Below are positions 1-8,187 of a DNA stretch of 64,000 bases, piece by piece. Position 1 is the stretch's first letter; each line of letters begins with the position of its first letter. Source of the stretch: Winogradskyella schleiferi (GTDB lineage Bacteria > Bacteroidota > Bacteroidia > Flavobacteriales > Flavobacteriaceae); the NCBI RefSeq assembly GCF_013394655.1, contig NZ_CP053351.1, positions 4,256,001-4,320,000 on the forward strand. The letters run 5' to 3'. A program made the position numbers and the translations under genes. Below the pieces are notes generated by a model that saw only the letters and a list, made by a program, of their open reading frames with translations, was not told where the DNA came from and did no database searches.

Positions 1-667
1 TCTTAATCTGAGCGGCAAATTTTCCCATATCAGATTTAATGGAAGCCATCAGAACTTCACGCTGTTTTAATTCACTTTCTAATTCTCGCTTTGCAATTCG
101 ATTTTCTTCTATGAGTTTTTGTTTATCTTCCTTTTGTTTGGATAATTGAATGTTCAACTCTTGTAATTCCTTTGTTTTGGTCTTAATTGCTTCGCCTTGT
201 TCTTTTTGATATTCTCTATATTGCCTAATATATTGTAGTCGTTTATAGGCTTGCTGAAAATTTCTTGAAGACAGTAAAAACATCACTTTACTCTGTTCAG
301 ATTTACTTTTATATGATTTGACGACCATAGCGGCATAATCGTCCTTCAATTCTTGTAACTGAGTTCTAAGACTTGTAATTTCTTTTTGATTGGTACTTAT
401 TTCCCTTGTTAAAAGATTAGCCTGTTCGTTGGTAATTCTTATCAGGTTTTTTCTAACATTTACCTTGTAGTTGATATCTTCAATCAACGTTATTGCTGAT
501 TTTTCTTCTTTCTTTTTCGTAAACAACAACGCGTTGATTTGCTTCATTTCTTTTAAAACCTGTTGGCGTTGTTGCTCAAGCTTTTTTTGCTTGTCGCTTT
601 GCGCAAAGAGAGACGTGCAGGACAACAGAAGTCCTAAACTTAGAAGTATATAAAAATTCTTTTTCAT
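1..667 (-). CDS. EnvC-like murein hydrolase activator, partial (N-terminal part)
   Basis: The start codon (ATG) is at 667 and the gene runs off the left edge, so only about 222 codons are visible. Residues 1-24 form a Sec signal peptide ending in SLFAQ. From about residue 25 the chain is a long K/E/Q-rich coiled coil with no other domain in view. This is the layout of the EnvC / M23-type peptidoglycan hydrolase activators, whose degenerate LytM domain sits at the C terminus and would lie outside the window. EnvC-type proteins act in the periplasm on cell-wall amidases during septum splitting. The upstream neighbours on the same strand are a DUF4292 lipoprotein and a TPR protein, a common flavobacterial order. 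The family call rests on the N-terminal half and context only. Confidence 0.75.
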   Translation of the reverse strand, partial: MKKNFYILLSLGLLLSCTSLFAQSDKQKKLEQQRQQVLKEMKQINALLFTKKKEEKSAITLIEDINYKVNVRKNLIRITNEQANLLTREISTNQKEITSLRTQLQELKDDYAAMVVKSYKSKSEQSKVMFLLSSRNFQQAYKRLQYIRQYREYQKEQGEAIKTKTKELQELNIQLSKQKEDKQKLIEENRIAKRELESELKQREVLMASIKSDMGKFAAQIK

Positions 668-1000
668 TAATTTTTTAATGATTTTAACCTATTATAAAAA
701 AACACCCTAAAAGCTTCGCTCGGTAATTTCTAAACAAAACATATTTTGTTTTTAATTAGCCTCAAGGGGACAATCCTAGAAAGCATCATAAATTTTAGCT
801 GAAAAACAAATTGATTTTTCAAAATTATAAACCTTCATCAATTTTTAGTCTTAAGTCTTTTTTACTTAATTATTAGTGACCCATCAAAAACAATTAGATA
901 TTGTTTTATTTTCAAACTATACTGTTTATCAGTTAGTTAAAATTATATCTTGGTTCTTTGTTCTTGAAGCGAAGCGGTCTTACGTCTCATATCGCATATC
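668..1000. other. 333-bp intergenic region without a gene
   Basis: No convincing reading frame. It holds an AT-rich perfect hairpin (AAACAAAA / TTTTGTTT, 732-751) and scattered motifs (AACACCCTAAAA near 701, CCTCAAGGGGACAAT near 760) that resemble a degraded copy of the arms of the large fold-back at 55139-55251. It separates the EnvC-like gene from the DUF4292 gene, so the two may not be strictly cotranscribed. Confidence 0.5.
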
Positions 1001-1792
1001 TCATTTTATCTCAATTTCCTTATAACCAGAAGGAATATTAAATGGAAAACGAACCTCACCATCCAAAGCTACCGATTTAAACTCCAGCGTAATAGCCACT
1101 TGGTCTGTATCATCAACAGCGATAATTCTGATGTTTTCTGGTATAATCTGCTTTTTAACTTCTTGATACGATGAGTAATCGACTTGAAGCATACGCTTCT
1201 TTAGTTGTTGTTGCAATTGTAAACTATCCATTTTAAAATGTGACGGATTTATCAAATAAAACAATTCCATAATCGCATTTTGGTCTTTTGGACTTATGGC
1301 ATATGAATTTCCGTTTACTGAAACCTGATGTGGTTCGTCTTTTAGGTCATAAATCGATTGGCCTAAAAGAATGTTTTGGACTTTCATAAAATCGAGATCC
1401 ACGCCAACTACATCACTTAACAGTTTGTAATCGCCATCAAAATATTCGTTGTCCAGCTTATTGTAGAATCGCACTTTTTCTGGTGTAATCATCATTCGAG
1501 CCATACCCAAAGTAGCACTTAACCATATCACTTTATCTTTTTTCATACGAAGGCTAAACGTATGCCCTTGTTCATTTTCGCCTTGAATGATATCAATGGC
1601 GACCCTAGCATTCATGGTTTTAAAATCGGCTTCATTCTTCTCGTGTTGCCTTATGACTTGTTTTGCCGATAGCTTATCGCTTGCTACACCAGAATCGATA
1701 ACGCTTTTGGCGGAATTACAACTGAATGTTAAAGCGATAAGTATGGTACTAATTATAAGTTTTGTACTTATGTAAAATTGGGATAACTTCAT
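1001..1792 (-). CDS. DUF4292 family lipoprotein
   Basis: 263 residues. The N terminus is a lipoprotein signal (hydrophobic stretch 12-24, lipobox ALTFSC with lipidated Cys25). The remainder is one soluble domain with alternating beta-strands (for example VIWLSATLGMARMMITPEKV) typical of the DUF4292 family of Bacteroidota; its fold is thought to be distantly LolB-like, so a role in outer-membrane lipoprotein or lipid handling is an inference, not shown. The ATG at 1792 directly follows the stop codon of the upstream TPR gene with no spacer, so the two are almost certainly translationally coupled and form an operon. Confidence 0.85.
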   Translation of the reverse strand: MKLSQFYISTKLIISTILIALTFSCNSAKSVIDSGVASDKLSAKQVIRQHEKNEADFKTMNARVAIDIIQGENEQGHTFSLRMKKDKVIWLSATLGMARMMITPEKVRFYNKLDNEYFDGDYKLLSDVVGVDLDFMKVQNILLGQSIYDLKDEPHQVSVNGNSYAISPKDQNAIMELFYLINPSHFKMDSLQLQQQLKKRMLQVDYSSYQEVKKQIIPENIRIIAVDDTDQVAITLEFKSVALDGEVRFPFNIPSGYKEIEIK

Positions 1793-3154
1793 TTACTGTT
1801 GAGGCTTTAAGGTTTTCGCCTTTTTAGCAAACGTTTCAGATTTACTAATATTATTCAAGGCTTTGTAGGCAATGCTTAGTTCGGAATAGAAATCGGCTTC
1901 CATGGTGGTATTGTCGATTAAAAAATCCAGTCCCATTTCTAGATTATCAATGGCTTTTTGTGATTGACCTAAATTATTATTTGCCACTCCATTCATTAAA
2001 TACAAAATAGGTTGTGCAGGATACAATTCCAAAGCACGTTCACTATCTGTTATAACTGCTTTATAATCTTTTATATCTAACTGAAGTAATAAGACATCCT
2101 TAATTAATTTGAAGTCGTTAGGGTCTTGCTTCAAAGCTTCTTTAAAATTTGAAAGTGCTTTTACCTTATCGCCTGCTCTTAAGTAATAGTGTCCCAAATC
2201 GCTATGCGTTTGCGCATCTTTATTGTCGTCTATAAGCGCTGTGATATCAATTAAATCCGACTCGTATTCAGGATTTTTAGCTACAAATGCCACAAAATCC
2301 TTAAGCACTTTGGCTTTCGCATCTGCATTTATTGTTGGGCTCGTTAATACTACTTTTACAGAGTTGATGGCATCATCTACTTTTTCATCTTGAAGGTAAA
2401 ACTTATACAATGCCAAATGCACAAACTTAGAATCTGGTTTCACTTTTAGTAAGTTTTTCGCTGCTTTATAAGCGTTTTTGTGGTCGCCTGTTTGGCTGTA
2501 TCTATAAATAAGCTTTAAGTGATTATCCTCATTATTCGGATTATTGGCGACACGTTCTTCTAAATTTTCAATACGATCGTCTGCGTTGCCTGTGATACTG
2601 TAGATATCGTTTCGCATGGCGTCTCTCGATTCACTTAAACCGAATTCAGCATCCAATTCATCCAATAAATCCAAGGCTTGTTTGTATTTTTCCTCTCTAA
2701 CATAAAGTGCCGCCAGATCCTCTTTATAATCTGGATGGTACTTTACCAACTGTTTAATCGTTTTTAAAGCATTTCTAATATCATCTTGTTGGAAATATAC
2801 ATCGTAAAGTTCATCTAAAAACCAAACATTGTCAGGTTGCATGTCGATGGCTTTCTTTAGATTTTCTTCTGCAGCACCAAAGTTTTTAAGTTTGTTATAG
2901 TTTTTACCTAATTCAAAATAAATGACAGGAAGCTTGCTATTAAGGTTCAAACATTTATGAAGCGCATCAACGGCGCGATCATAATTTTCTATGCCTTTTT
3001 GCTTCAGCGCCTCAAAAAAATGCTCTTGAAATTCGTCTTCAACATTCCCTAAGTCGTCGTCTGGTCGTTTATTGAAATCGACTTGGGCGTAGATTGACTG
3101 CGGAATAATTATTAATCCGATTAACAGCAATAGTATGTATAGTTGTTTTTTCAT
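1793..3154 (-). CDS. tetratricopeptide-repeat periplasmic protein
   Basis: 453 residues with a signal peptide (1-24, ending SIYAQ), then helical TPR repeats through most of the chain. Clear repeats are seen around residues 40-110 (ALHKCLNLNSKLPVIYFELG), 210-260 and 315-450 (DLGHYYLRAGDKVKALSNFK). It is probably an exported scaffold for protein-protein contacts in the envelope; no enzymatic motif is visible. The gene abuts the DUF4292 lipoprotein gene (0-bp spacing), which suggests the two products work together. Its start is an ATG with a good signal sequence directly behind it. Confidence 0.85.
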   Translation of the reverse strand: MKKQLYILLLLIGLIIIPQSIYAQVDFNKRPDDDLGNVEDEFQEHFFEALKQKGIENYDRAVDALHKCLNLNSKLPVIYFELGKNYNKLKNFGAAEENLKKAIDMQPDNVWFLDELYDVYFQQDDIRNALKTIKQLVKYHPDYKEDLAALYVREEKYKQALDLLDELDAEFGLSESRDAMRNDIYSITGNADDRIENLEERVANNPNNEDNHLKLIYRYSQTGDHKNAYKAAKNLLKVKPDSKFVHLALYKFYLQDEKVDDAINSVKVVLTSPTINADAKAKVLKDFVAFVAKNPEYESDLIDITALIDDNKDAQTHSDLGHYYLRAGDKVKALSNFKEALKQDPNDFKLIKDVLLLQLDIKDYKAVITDSERALELYPAQPILYLMNGVANNNLGQSQKAIDNLEMGLDFLIDNTTMEADFYSELSIAYKALNNISKSETFAKKAKTLKPQQ

Positions 3155-3240
3155 ATGTAGTACCTAAAGGCACTATTTTACTCTTTCTTGTTTTTTACCG
3201 ATATGTTGTCCTCTAGGACAAAAATTGAAGTCTCTAATTG

Positions 3241-3558
3241 TTAAATTTTACTTTGTTTTTGATTTAACATATCTTCAATCATTTCAAACTTTTCTAACAC
3301 TTCAAATTTTTCACAGGACGCCTTCATAGTCTTTCTAAAATGATTGGCTTCTTCTGGTAAATTAACACCAGCATTATCAAAAGTATGTTTATCAGGCCGT
3401 TGTGCGTAGGCAAAGAAATGTAGTGCATCTTTTTGATGTAATCTAGATCCTAAGCTTCCTTCGTATTTGTAAATCAAATTGGTCAAACCTTTCCAAGCAT
3501 CAATGAATTTATGTTCTTGGTCTGGTTTAATTTTAATGGCGTACAATACGATATACAT
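3241..3558 (-). CDS. small protein resembling the antibiotic biosynthesis monooxygenase (ABM) fold
   Basis: 105 residues, ATG start, no signal peptide or membrane segment. The opening MYIVLYAIKIKPDQEHKFIDAW and the spacing of strands and helices resemble the dimeric alpha+beta barrel of ABM-domain proteins, which often act on small aromatic or haem-type substrates, or have no known activity. No substrate can be named. It lies 86 bp upstream of the TPR gene on the same strand. The family assignment is by pattern only. Confidence 0.6.
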   Translation of the reverse strand: MYIVLYAIKIKPDQEHKFIDAWKGLTNLIYKYEGSLGSRLHQKDALHFFAYAQRPDKHTFDNAGVNLPEEANHFRKTMKASCEKFEVLEKFEMIEDMLNQKQSKI

Positions 3559-3851
3559 GTTTAGTTCAATTTATTTTTCTCACTTAACAACCGTGTAATT
3601 TTTTAATTTCAAAAGTTATTCCAAAAATTAATTTATCTGACTTCCTTTTTTCATCCCAGAGGGATTTTATATGGGTTGAAAACTGTTTGTTCTCATTTTT
3701 AAATGTGCCTTTAGGTACATTATATACCGTTCTTAAAGGTGCTTTAAACCACTTCTTTTCTTGATTAAAATTAGTTTCAAATTGATGGAACAAAAATAAG
3801 CTGCTGAATGAAAAATAGGTTCACAGATTAATTTGGGTTATGCTTCATGAG

Positions 3852-3871
3852 ATTCCTGCTTTCGCAGGAAT
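3852..3871. repeat. dispersed stop-codon hairpin, copy 1
   Basis: Perfect 8-bp stem ATTCCTGC / GCAGGAAT with a 4-nt loop (TTTC). It ends 1 nt before the stop codon of the minus-strand gene at 3873. Related copies lie at 5207, 10219, 24307 and 55307, all in the same position relative to a minus-strand stop codon. No T-run follows, so it is not a standard intrinsic terminator. Confidence 0.8.
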
Positions 3872-3872
3872 T

Positions 3873-4892
3873 TTATTCTATGACGGTATAATCCCCAATG
3901 CTAATCTTTGTAAACTCACCATTATATTTCACATGATTACCAATCATAGCTTCATCTAAATTAGCATTTTTAATAGTCGTTTGATTCTGAATTAAGCTAT
4001 TTTTAACGGTTGAGTTTTCGATCACGCAATCTTTTCCTATAGACACATATGGTCCAACCGTTGTGTTTTTCAGAACTGTTCCTTTTCCTATAAAACAAGG
4101 CTCAACAATTTTTGAGTTTTCTAAAACGACAGAATCGTCAATTAATTGCTCTTCATTATCTGAGGTTAAAAACCCTAGCATTTTAGCATTCGTTTCTAAG
4201 GTAACGGCTTTGTTTCCGCAGTCCATCCACTCGTCAACAGTTCCTGTTTTGAAAATTCTTCCATCAGCCATCATGCGTTTAATACCATCATTGATTTGGT
4301 ATTCACCGCCATTCATTATATTTTCATCTAAAATCTCTTGTAATTTTTCCTTTAAAACCGCCACATCCTTAAAGTAGTAGATTCCGATAACGGCTTGGTC
4401 ACTAACAAAAGTTTCTGGCTTTTCAACCAATTCAACAATGTTCTTATCTGCATTCAATTTTACGACGCCATAAGCTTCAGGATTTGCAACACATTTTGTC
4501 CAAATCACACTATCCGCCGTTGGATCTAAATCGAATTCTGCTCTAATCAATGTATCCGCATAAGCAATTACGGCTGGTCCGGAAAGTGATGGTTTGGCAC
4601 TCATAATGGCATGACCAGTTCCTAATGGCTGATCTTGTCTATAGATGGATGCTTTGGCTCCTAATCCTTCAGCGAGTTCCGTTAAACTCTCGACAACCTC
4701 ATCTCCAAAAAATGCTGGATCGCCTAAAACAAAAGCAATTTCCTCAATCGGTTGCTTTAAAACTTTAGCAATATCCTTAACTAAACGATGGACTATAGGT
4801 TGTCCTGCAACAGGAATTAAAGGTTTTGGTACGGTTAAACTGTGTGGTCTTAGGCGAGAGCCTCTGCCTGCCATTGGTACTATTATTTTCAT
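3873..4892 (-). CDS. sugar-phosphate nucleotidyltransferase
   Basis: 339 residues. The N terminus (MKIIVPMAGRGSRLRPHSLT, then VPKPLIPVAGQP) is the G-x-G-x-R...PKP nucleotide-binding signature of the NTP_transferase family, which makes NDP-sugars from sugar-1-phosphates. Residues about 250-339 show hexapeptide-like repeats (VVLENSKIVEPCFIGKGTVL) of a left-handed beta-helix, as in bifunctional or oligomeric family members. The sugar is not determined by sequence. The gene lies between dUTPase and envelope genes, an order common in flavobacteria. A palindrome of the 5'-leader class lies 12 nt upstream of the ATG and a stop-codon hairpin lies just after the gene. Confidence 0.88.
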   Translation of the reverse strand: MKIIVPMAGRGSRLRPHSLTVPKPLIPVAGQPIVHRLVKDIAKVLKQPIEEIAFVLGDPAFFGDEVVESLTELAEGLGAKASIYRQDQPLGTGHAIMSAKPSLSGPAVIAYADTLIRAEFDLDPTADSVIWTKCVANPEAYGVVKLNADKNIVELVEKPETFVSDQAVIGIYYFKDVAVLKEKLQEILDENIMNGGEYQINDGIKRMMADGRIFKTGTVDEWMDCGNKAVTLETNAKMLGFLTSDNEEQLIDDSVVLENSKIVEPCFIGKGTVLKNTTVGPYVSIGKDCVIENSTVKNSLIQNQTTIKNANLDEAMIGNHVKYNGEFTKISIGDYTVIE

Positions 4893-4904
4893 ATCCTATC
4901 TAAA

Positions 4905-4923
4905 TCCTTTCCAAAGGAAAGGA
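4905..4923. repeat. 5'-leader palindrome, copy 1
   Basis: Perfect 8-bp arms TCCTTTCC / GGAAAGGA with an AAA loop. In the sense of the minus-strand gene it is followed by TTTAGATAGGAT and then the ATG. Almost the same cassette precedes atpH (13376-13394) and a related one precedes dut (5678-5691), each 12-13 nt from the start codon. Confidence 0.75.
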
Positions 4924-5206
4924 CTTTTTTATTTTAATTAAACTATGTTTTAAATTATTTTATGTTTTTTTCAACCTAATTATTTACTTTTTGGGTTTAT
5001 AACTACAAAGTTTTCAAAACCTTGCAGGAAATTTAATTGATGCCTGCGAAAGCTATTATCTTTTAGGTTATACTTTCTTCCCGTGAAAACACGAATTTTT
5101 TATTAATTTCTAATTTTATTATAAATCTAATTCCAGTTGGTACTCCATTTGGCTTGTTTGCCAATATATATAGACATACCAATGTTTCAAGCTTATTTAT
5201 TCTGAG

Positions 5207-5226
5207 ATTCCCGCGTTCGCGAGAAT
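5207..5226. repeat. dispersed stop-codon hairpin, copy 2
   Basis: Sequence ATTCCCGCGTTCGCGAGAAT folds with one mismatch. It ends 3 nt before the dut stop codon at 5230. The mutated bases are partly compensatory compared with copy 1 (CGCG/CGCG core), which points to selection on the stem. Confidence 0.75.
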
Positions 5227-5229
5227 TGG

Positions 5230-5664
5230 TCATCTAACTCCTGTACTCCCAAAACCACCTTCTCCTCTATCGGTTTCAGAAAGCTCTATTGAATCTACCC
5301 ATTCTGCACGCTCATGTTTTGCAATCACTAATTGTGCAATACGCTCACCATTATTTATCGTAAAGTCGTCGTTAGAAAGGTTGACCAAAATAACACCTAT
5401 TTCGCCTCTGTAATCTGCGTCAATTGTTCCTGGTGCGTTCAAAACTGTAACTCCCATTTTAGCAGCCAATCCGCTCCTTGGTCTTACCTGTGCTTCAATC
5501 CCAACAGGTAATTCTATGAATAAACCCGTTCCAACAATGGTTCTTTCTAGAGGTTTAAGGACTCTAGATTTAGTTATACTTGCGCGTAAATCCATTCCAG
5601 CAGATGCTATGGTTTCGTAATGCGGTAAATCGTGTCTGGATTTGTTTATAATTTTTATTTTCAT
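5230..5664 (-). CDS. dut: dUTP diphosphatase
   Basis: 144 residues from the chosen ATG at 5664 ([18 protein letters not shown]). All five motifs of trimeric dUTPases are present in order: [44 protein letters not shown] and [10 protein letters not shown]. The enzyme hydrolyses dUTP to dUMP and PPi, keeping uracil out of DNA and feeding dTMP synthesis. A second ATG at 5670 and a TTG further upstream are in frame; 5664 is preferred because family members begin with this sequence and because the leader palindrome then sits at the same 13-nt distance seen before two other genes. It lies between the flippase and nucleotidyltransferase genes. Confidence 0.93.
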   Translation of the reverse strand: MKIKIINKSRHDLPHYETIASAGMDLRASITKSRVLKPLERTIVGTGLFIELPVGIEAQVRPRSGLAAKMGVTVLNAPGTIDADYRGEIGVILVNLSNDDFTINNGERIAQLVIAKHERAEWVDSIELSETDRGEGGFGSTGVR

Positions 5665-5677
5665 TCCCATCTTACGT

Positions 5678-5691
5678 CTTCCCAAGGGAAG
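5678..5691. repeat. 5'-leader palindrome, copy 2
   Basis: Arms CTTCCC / GGGAAG with an AA loop, embedded in GTCTTCCCAAGGGAAGAGAC. It is 13 nt upstream of the preferred dut ATG. The arm sequence differs from the copies at 4905 and 13376 while pairing is kept. Confidence 0.65.
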
Positions 5692-5752
5692 AGACTTTTT
5701 AATTATGTTTTAATTTTATAAAAATGCTTCTGTGCTCAGCATGATTACACCA

Positions 5753-7210
5753 TTACCTATTCAATAATTGCTTTAATTCCTTCTTTTCAAGTAAAATAAC
5801 TAAGCCCAAAAATACAATTATCATTACAATTCCGAGAATATAATGCTCTCGATATCTATAGAAAAACAGAAATGAAAATAGAACAGATACAGTAAGGTAA
5901 AGACCTATTTTCTTCAAATCATACGGAATAGGATAATATTTTCGTCCGAAATAAAAAGATATCAACATCATCACTGAATAAGCTGAAAGCGTTGCTATTG
6001 CCGAACCTTTAAAACCAATAATTGGAATTAAAACATAATTCAACACTAAGGTTACGATGGCACCAACTATTGAAATATACGCGCCAAACTTAGTGCGATC
6101 CGTGATTTTGTACCAAACCGAAAGGTTTTGATAAATACCTAAGCAAAAATTCGCCAAAAGTATAAAAGGTACTATCCACATGGCTTCGTAATACGCTTCA
6201 CTTAAAATAATGTAAGGTTTTAAGAGGTCTGCAAAAACAACGACCACTAAAAGAATTACAGAACCAAAGGCTATAAAGTATTCTAAAATTTTTGCATAGT
6301 TTTTTTGAGGGTTTTCGGTTTTAGAGTGACTGAAAAAATAAGGCTCTATGCCTAAACGAAAGGCGGTTGCAAACAAGGTCATAAATAAGGCCAATTTATA
6401 GCATGCTGAGTACATCCCGATTTGTTCGTTTGCAACATTCACTGGTAAAAGATGTTCCAATAAAATACGATCGAAGGTTTCATTAACGGAATAAGCAATA
6501 CCTGCCACAAGAACAGGCATGGTGTATTTCATCATTTTTTTCCATAAAACGGTATCGAATTTGAACTTAATTTGAGCGTAGAATGGGAGCAATAAAACTA
6601 AAGTTAGTCCGCTCGCTATTAAATTTGAAATGAATATGTAACTGATTTGATAATCTGGAATATAGATACTGTTGAAAAACGAATTGCTCTCTGCTAAACC
6701 GTTCAAGTATAATAGTAGGAAGATATTGAGCCCAAGGTTAACCGCAACGTTAAATATTTTAATAATGGCGTAGCGCATAGGTCTTGCTGTAGCGCGCAAC
6801 CAAGCAAATGGAATAATGACCAAAGCATCTAAAAGTAGAATAATAAATACTAAATTGAGATATTTAAGTTCTATATTTATTGCTGTTGAAATCTGATGTC
6901 GTAACAGGAAAGCAATACCCAATAAAATAAAAGAACTCACAATTAAGGAAATAGCTGAAGTACTCGTTACTTTTTCTTGATTGTCTTCTTTATTGAAAAA
7001 CCTAAAAAAAGCGGTTTCCATGCCATAGGCCAAAACCACATTAAAAAGTACAAAATAAGCGAATATGAACGATACGCGACCATATTCCTCAACAGATAAC
7101 ACCTCTGGATTGGTATAAAGTGGTACCAAAATAAAACTCAACATTCTAGGCAATACTGTTGCTAAGCCATAAATGAATGTTTGCTTAAAAAGTGATTTGA
7201 ATCCGCTCAA
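5753..7210 (-). CDS. polysaccharide flippase / MATE-like membrane protein
   Basis: 485 residues with about 12-14 hydrophobic segments from residue 8 to the C terminus and no soluble domain. The opening (GFKSLFKQTFIYGLATVLPRM) is typical of Wzx/RfbX-type oligosaccharide exporters found next to dut in flavobacteria, which flip lipid-linked glycans across the inner membrane. The start is TTG at 7210: an in-frame stop lies just upstream and the next methionine would remove the first helix. A second flippase is encoded in the polysaccharide locus (39485-40732), so this one probably serves another glycan. Confidence 0.85.
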   Translation of the reverse strand: MSGFKSLFKQTFIYGLATVLPRMLSFILVPLYTNPEVLSVEEYGRVSFIFAYFVLFNVVLAYGMETAFFRFFNKEDNQEKVTSTSAISLIVSSFILLGIAFLLRHQISTAINIELKYLNLVFIILLLDALVIIPFAWLRATARPMRYAIIKIFNVAVNLGLNIFLLLYLNGLAESNSFFNSIYIPDYQISYIFISNLIASGLTLVLLLPFYAQIKFKFDTVLWKKMMKYTMPVLVAGIAYSVNETFDRILLEHLLPVNVANEQIGMYSACYKLALFMTLFATAFRLGIEPYFFSHSKTENPQKNYAKILEYFIAFGSVILLVVVVFADLLKPYIILSEAYYEAMWIVPFILLANFCLGIYQNLSVWYKITDRTKFGAYISIVGAIVTLVLNYVLIPIIGFKGSAIATLSAYSVMMLISFYFGRKYYPIPYDLKKIGLYLTVSVLFSFLFFYRYREHYILGIVMIIVFLGLVILLEKKELKQLLNR

Positions 7211-7274
7211 TCTTAAAAATAATTATGAAATCCAAAAGTATTAAATATATATGGGTCTTTTTGTTAGATGATGC

Positions 7275-7305
7275 AAAAAAAGCCTTGCTTTACCAGCAAG
7301 GCTTT
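7275..7305 (-). terminator. intrinsic terminator
   Basis: Perfect 11-bp stem AAAGCCTTGCT / AGCAAGGCTTT (7279-7289 with 7295-7305) and a 5-nt loop. On the minus strand it is followed by a run of T, as expected for rho-independent termination after the gene ending at 7331. Confidence 0.85.
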
Positions 7306-7330
7306 CATGAATTTTTAAATCAAAAATACT

Positions 7331-7858
7331 TTATTCGTCGTCGTCAACTGTAGCTACAATGGTAGAGGACTTTTTTTCATAAATTGATGGTGGTCCGTTT
7401 TCATAATACGTCCCTGCGAATTCATTCACAGACGTGATTTTTAAATATTTAGTTGTTCCTCCTTCAACATAACTCACAACACATTCGTCGTCTTTGAGCC
7501 TAAAGGGATAATCCGCTGGTGCTTCTGGTTTTTTGAATGTGTAATTTTTAGAATCATTCTCCAGTATGGCAAAATACTTACCGTTTTTTTCATTCAGTTT
7601 ACCTGTAAGGTTTCTAAAATAAATACGATCTATTTCAACGTTGTCGGACAAATTAGTTATAGGAACGAAAATATTTATTCCTGTTCCACCAACTTTGATG
7701 CCTGCATACCATTCTTGAAAAGAAACGGTTTTAACTGTAAATGGTGCTTGTTGTTGTAATGTAGTTGCGGTTGTCATTTTTTGTGCAGCACATGGTAAAG
7801 CGGTACCATAAATAGCTGCGAAAACTAAGACGTAAATTGCCTTTTTAAGTCGTTTCAT
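7331..7858 (-). CDS. exported protein with one copy of an unrecognised repeat domain
   Basis: 175 residues from the ATG at 7858 (MKRLKKAIYVLVFAAIYGTA). This start is preferred over the ATG at 7912 because the DNA upstream of it is conserved with the leader of the neighbouring paralogue. A signal peptide ends near residue 25 (ALPCAAQ). Residues about 38-160 form one domain with the motifs TVSFQEWYAGIKVGGTGIN, DRIYFRN, FRLKDDECVVSYVE, YLKIT and YYENGPPSIYE. The same domain occurs in the next two genes (8166-9551 and 9696-10136). I do not recognise the family; function unknown, location probably periplasm or surface. It ends just before a strong terminator. Confidence 0.8.
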   Translation of the reverse strand: MKRLKKAIYVLVFAAIYGTALPCAAQKMTTATTLQQQAPFTVKTVSFQEWYAGIKVGGTGINIFVPITNLSDNVEIDRIYFRNLTGKLNEKNGKYFAILENDSKNYTFKKPEAPADYPFRLKDDECVVSYVEGGTTKYLKITSVNEFAGTYYENGPPSIYEKKSSTIVATVDDDE

Positions 7859-7972
7859 GTTAATGTAGGTTAAGGTTTGGACGGGCAATATAGATAAAAA
7901 AAGTAATTTCATCTACCAAAAACCTATTTTATCGATGAAATGCACTATTGCTCTCAGCCAATATACATACAA

Positions 7973-8187
7973 CTAAACTATAGCGGCATAAATACTTGAT
8001 GCATTGTTTTCAGAAATATAAGGTGGTCCGTTTTCGTAATAAACTCCTGGTTTTTCATTCAAATTTTTTACTTTAGGATATTTAGGTTCTTCATTTTCCA
8101 AAAAGCTAATAGCAAATTCTTGATTAGCTAAATCATATAGATAGTCATCATCTTTTTCAGACTTATTACAGGAGTAGTAAGGGGATT
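7973..8187 (-). pseudogene. out-of-frame C-terminal remnant of the multi-copy lipoprotein
   Basis: After the stop of the upstream reading frame (8166), the other frame continues the repeat domain: PYYSCNKSEKDDDYLYDLAN, then FAISFLENEEPKYPKVKN and GVYYENGPPYISEN, ending with TAG at 7973-7975. This matches the second half of the domain in the intact copies. The two frames are joined by removing one A from the coding-strand AAAA run (plus-strand TTTT at 8186-8189), by comparison with the intact copy that reads NKSPYY. It is therefore the lost tail of the gene at 8166-9551. Confidence 0.8.

Larger units (their letters stand above)
4893..5229. other. 337-bp intergenic region carrying repeat elements
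   Basis: No gene seen. It contains the leader palindrome of the nucleotidyltransferase gene (4905-4923), an AT-rich middle with fragments such as AAAACCTTGCAGG (near 5020), and the stop-codon hairpin of dut (5207-5226). It reads as an accumulation of short dispersed repeats. Confidence 0.6.

Noticed and set aside
471..653. Plus-strand open frame opposite the EnvC-like gene
   Set aside because: The minus-strand frame has a signal peptide and coiled coil; the plus-strand translation is Cys/Phe/Ser-rich noise.
3584..3793. Open frame of 69 codons with a TTG start between the ABM-like and nucleotidyltransferase genes
   Set aside because: No ATG, no recognisable domain, basic composition expected from AT-rich DNA. 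It could be a gene remnant (the segment around FGITFEIKKL looks protein-like), but support is too weak to annotate.
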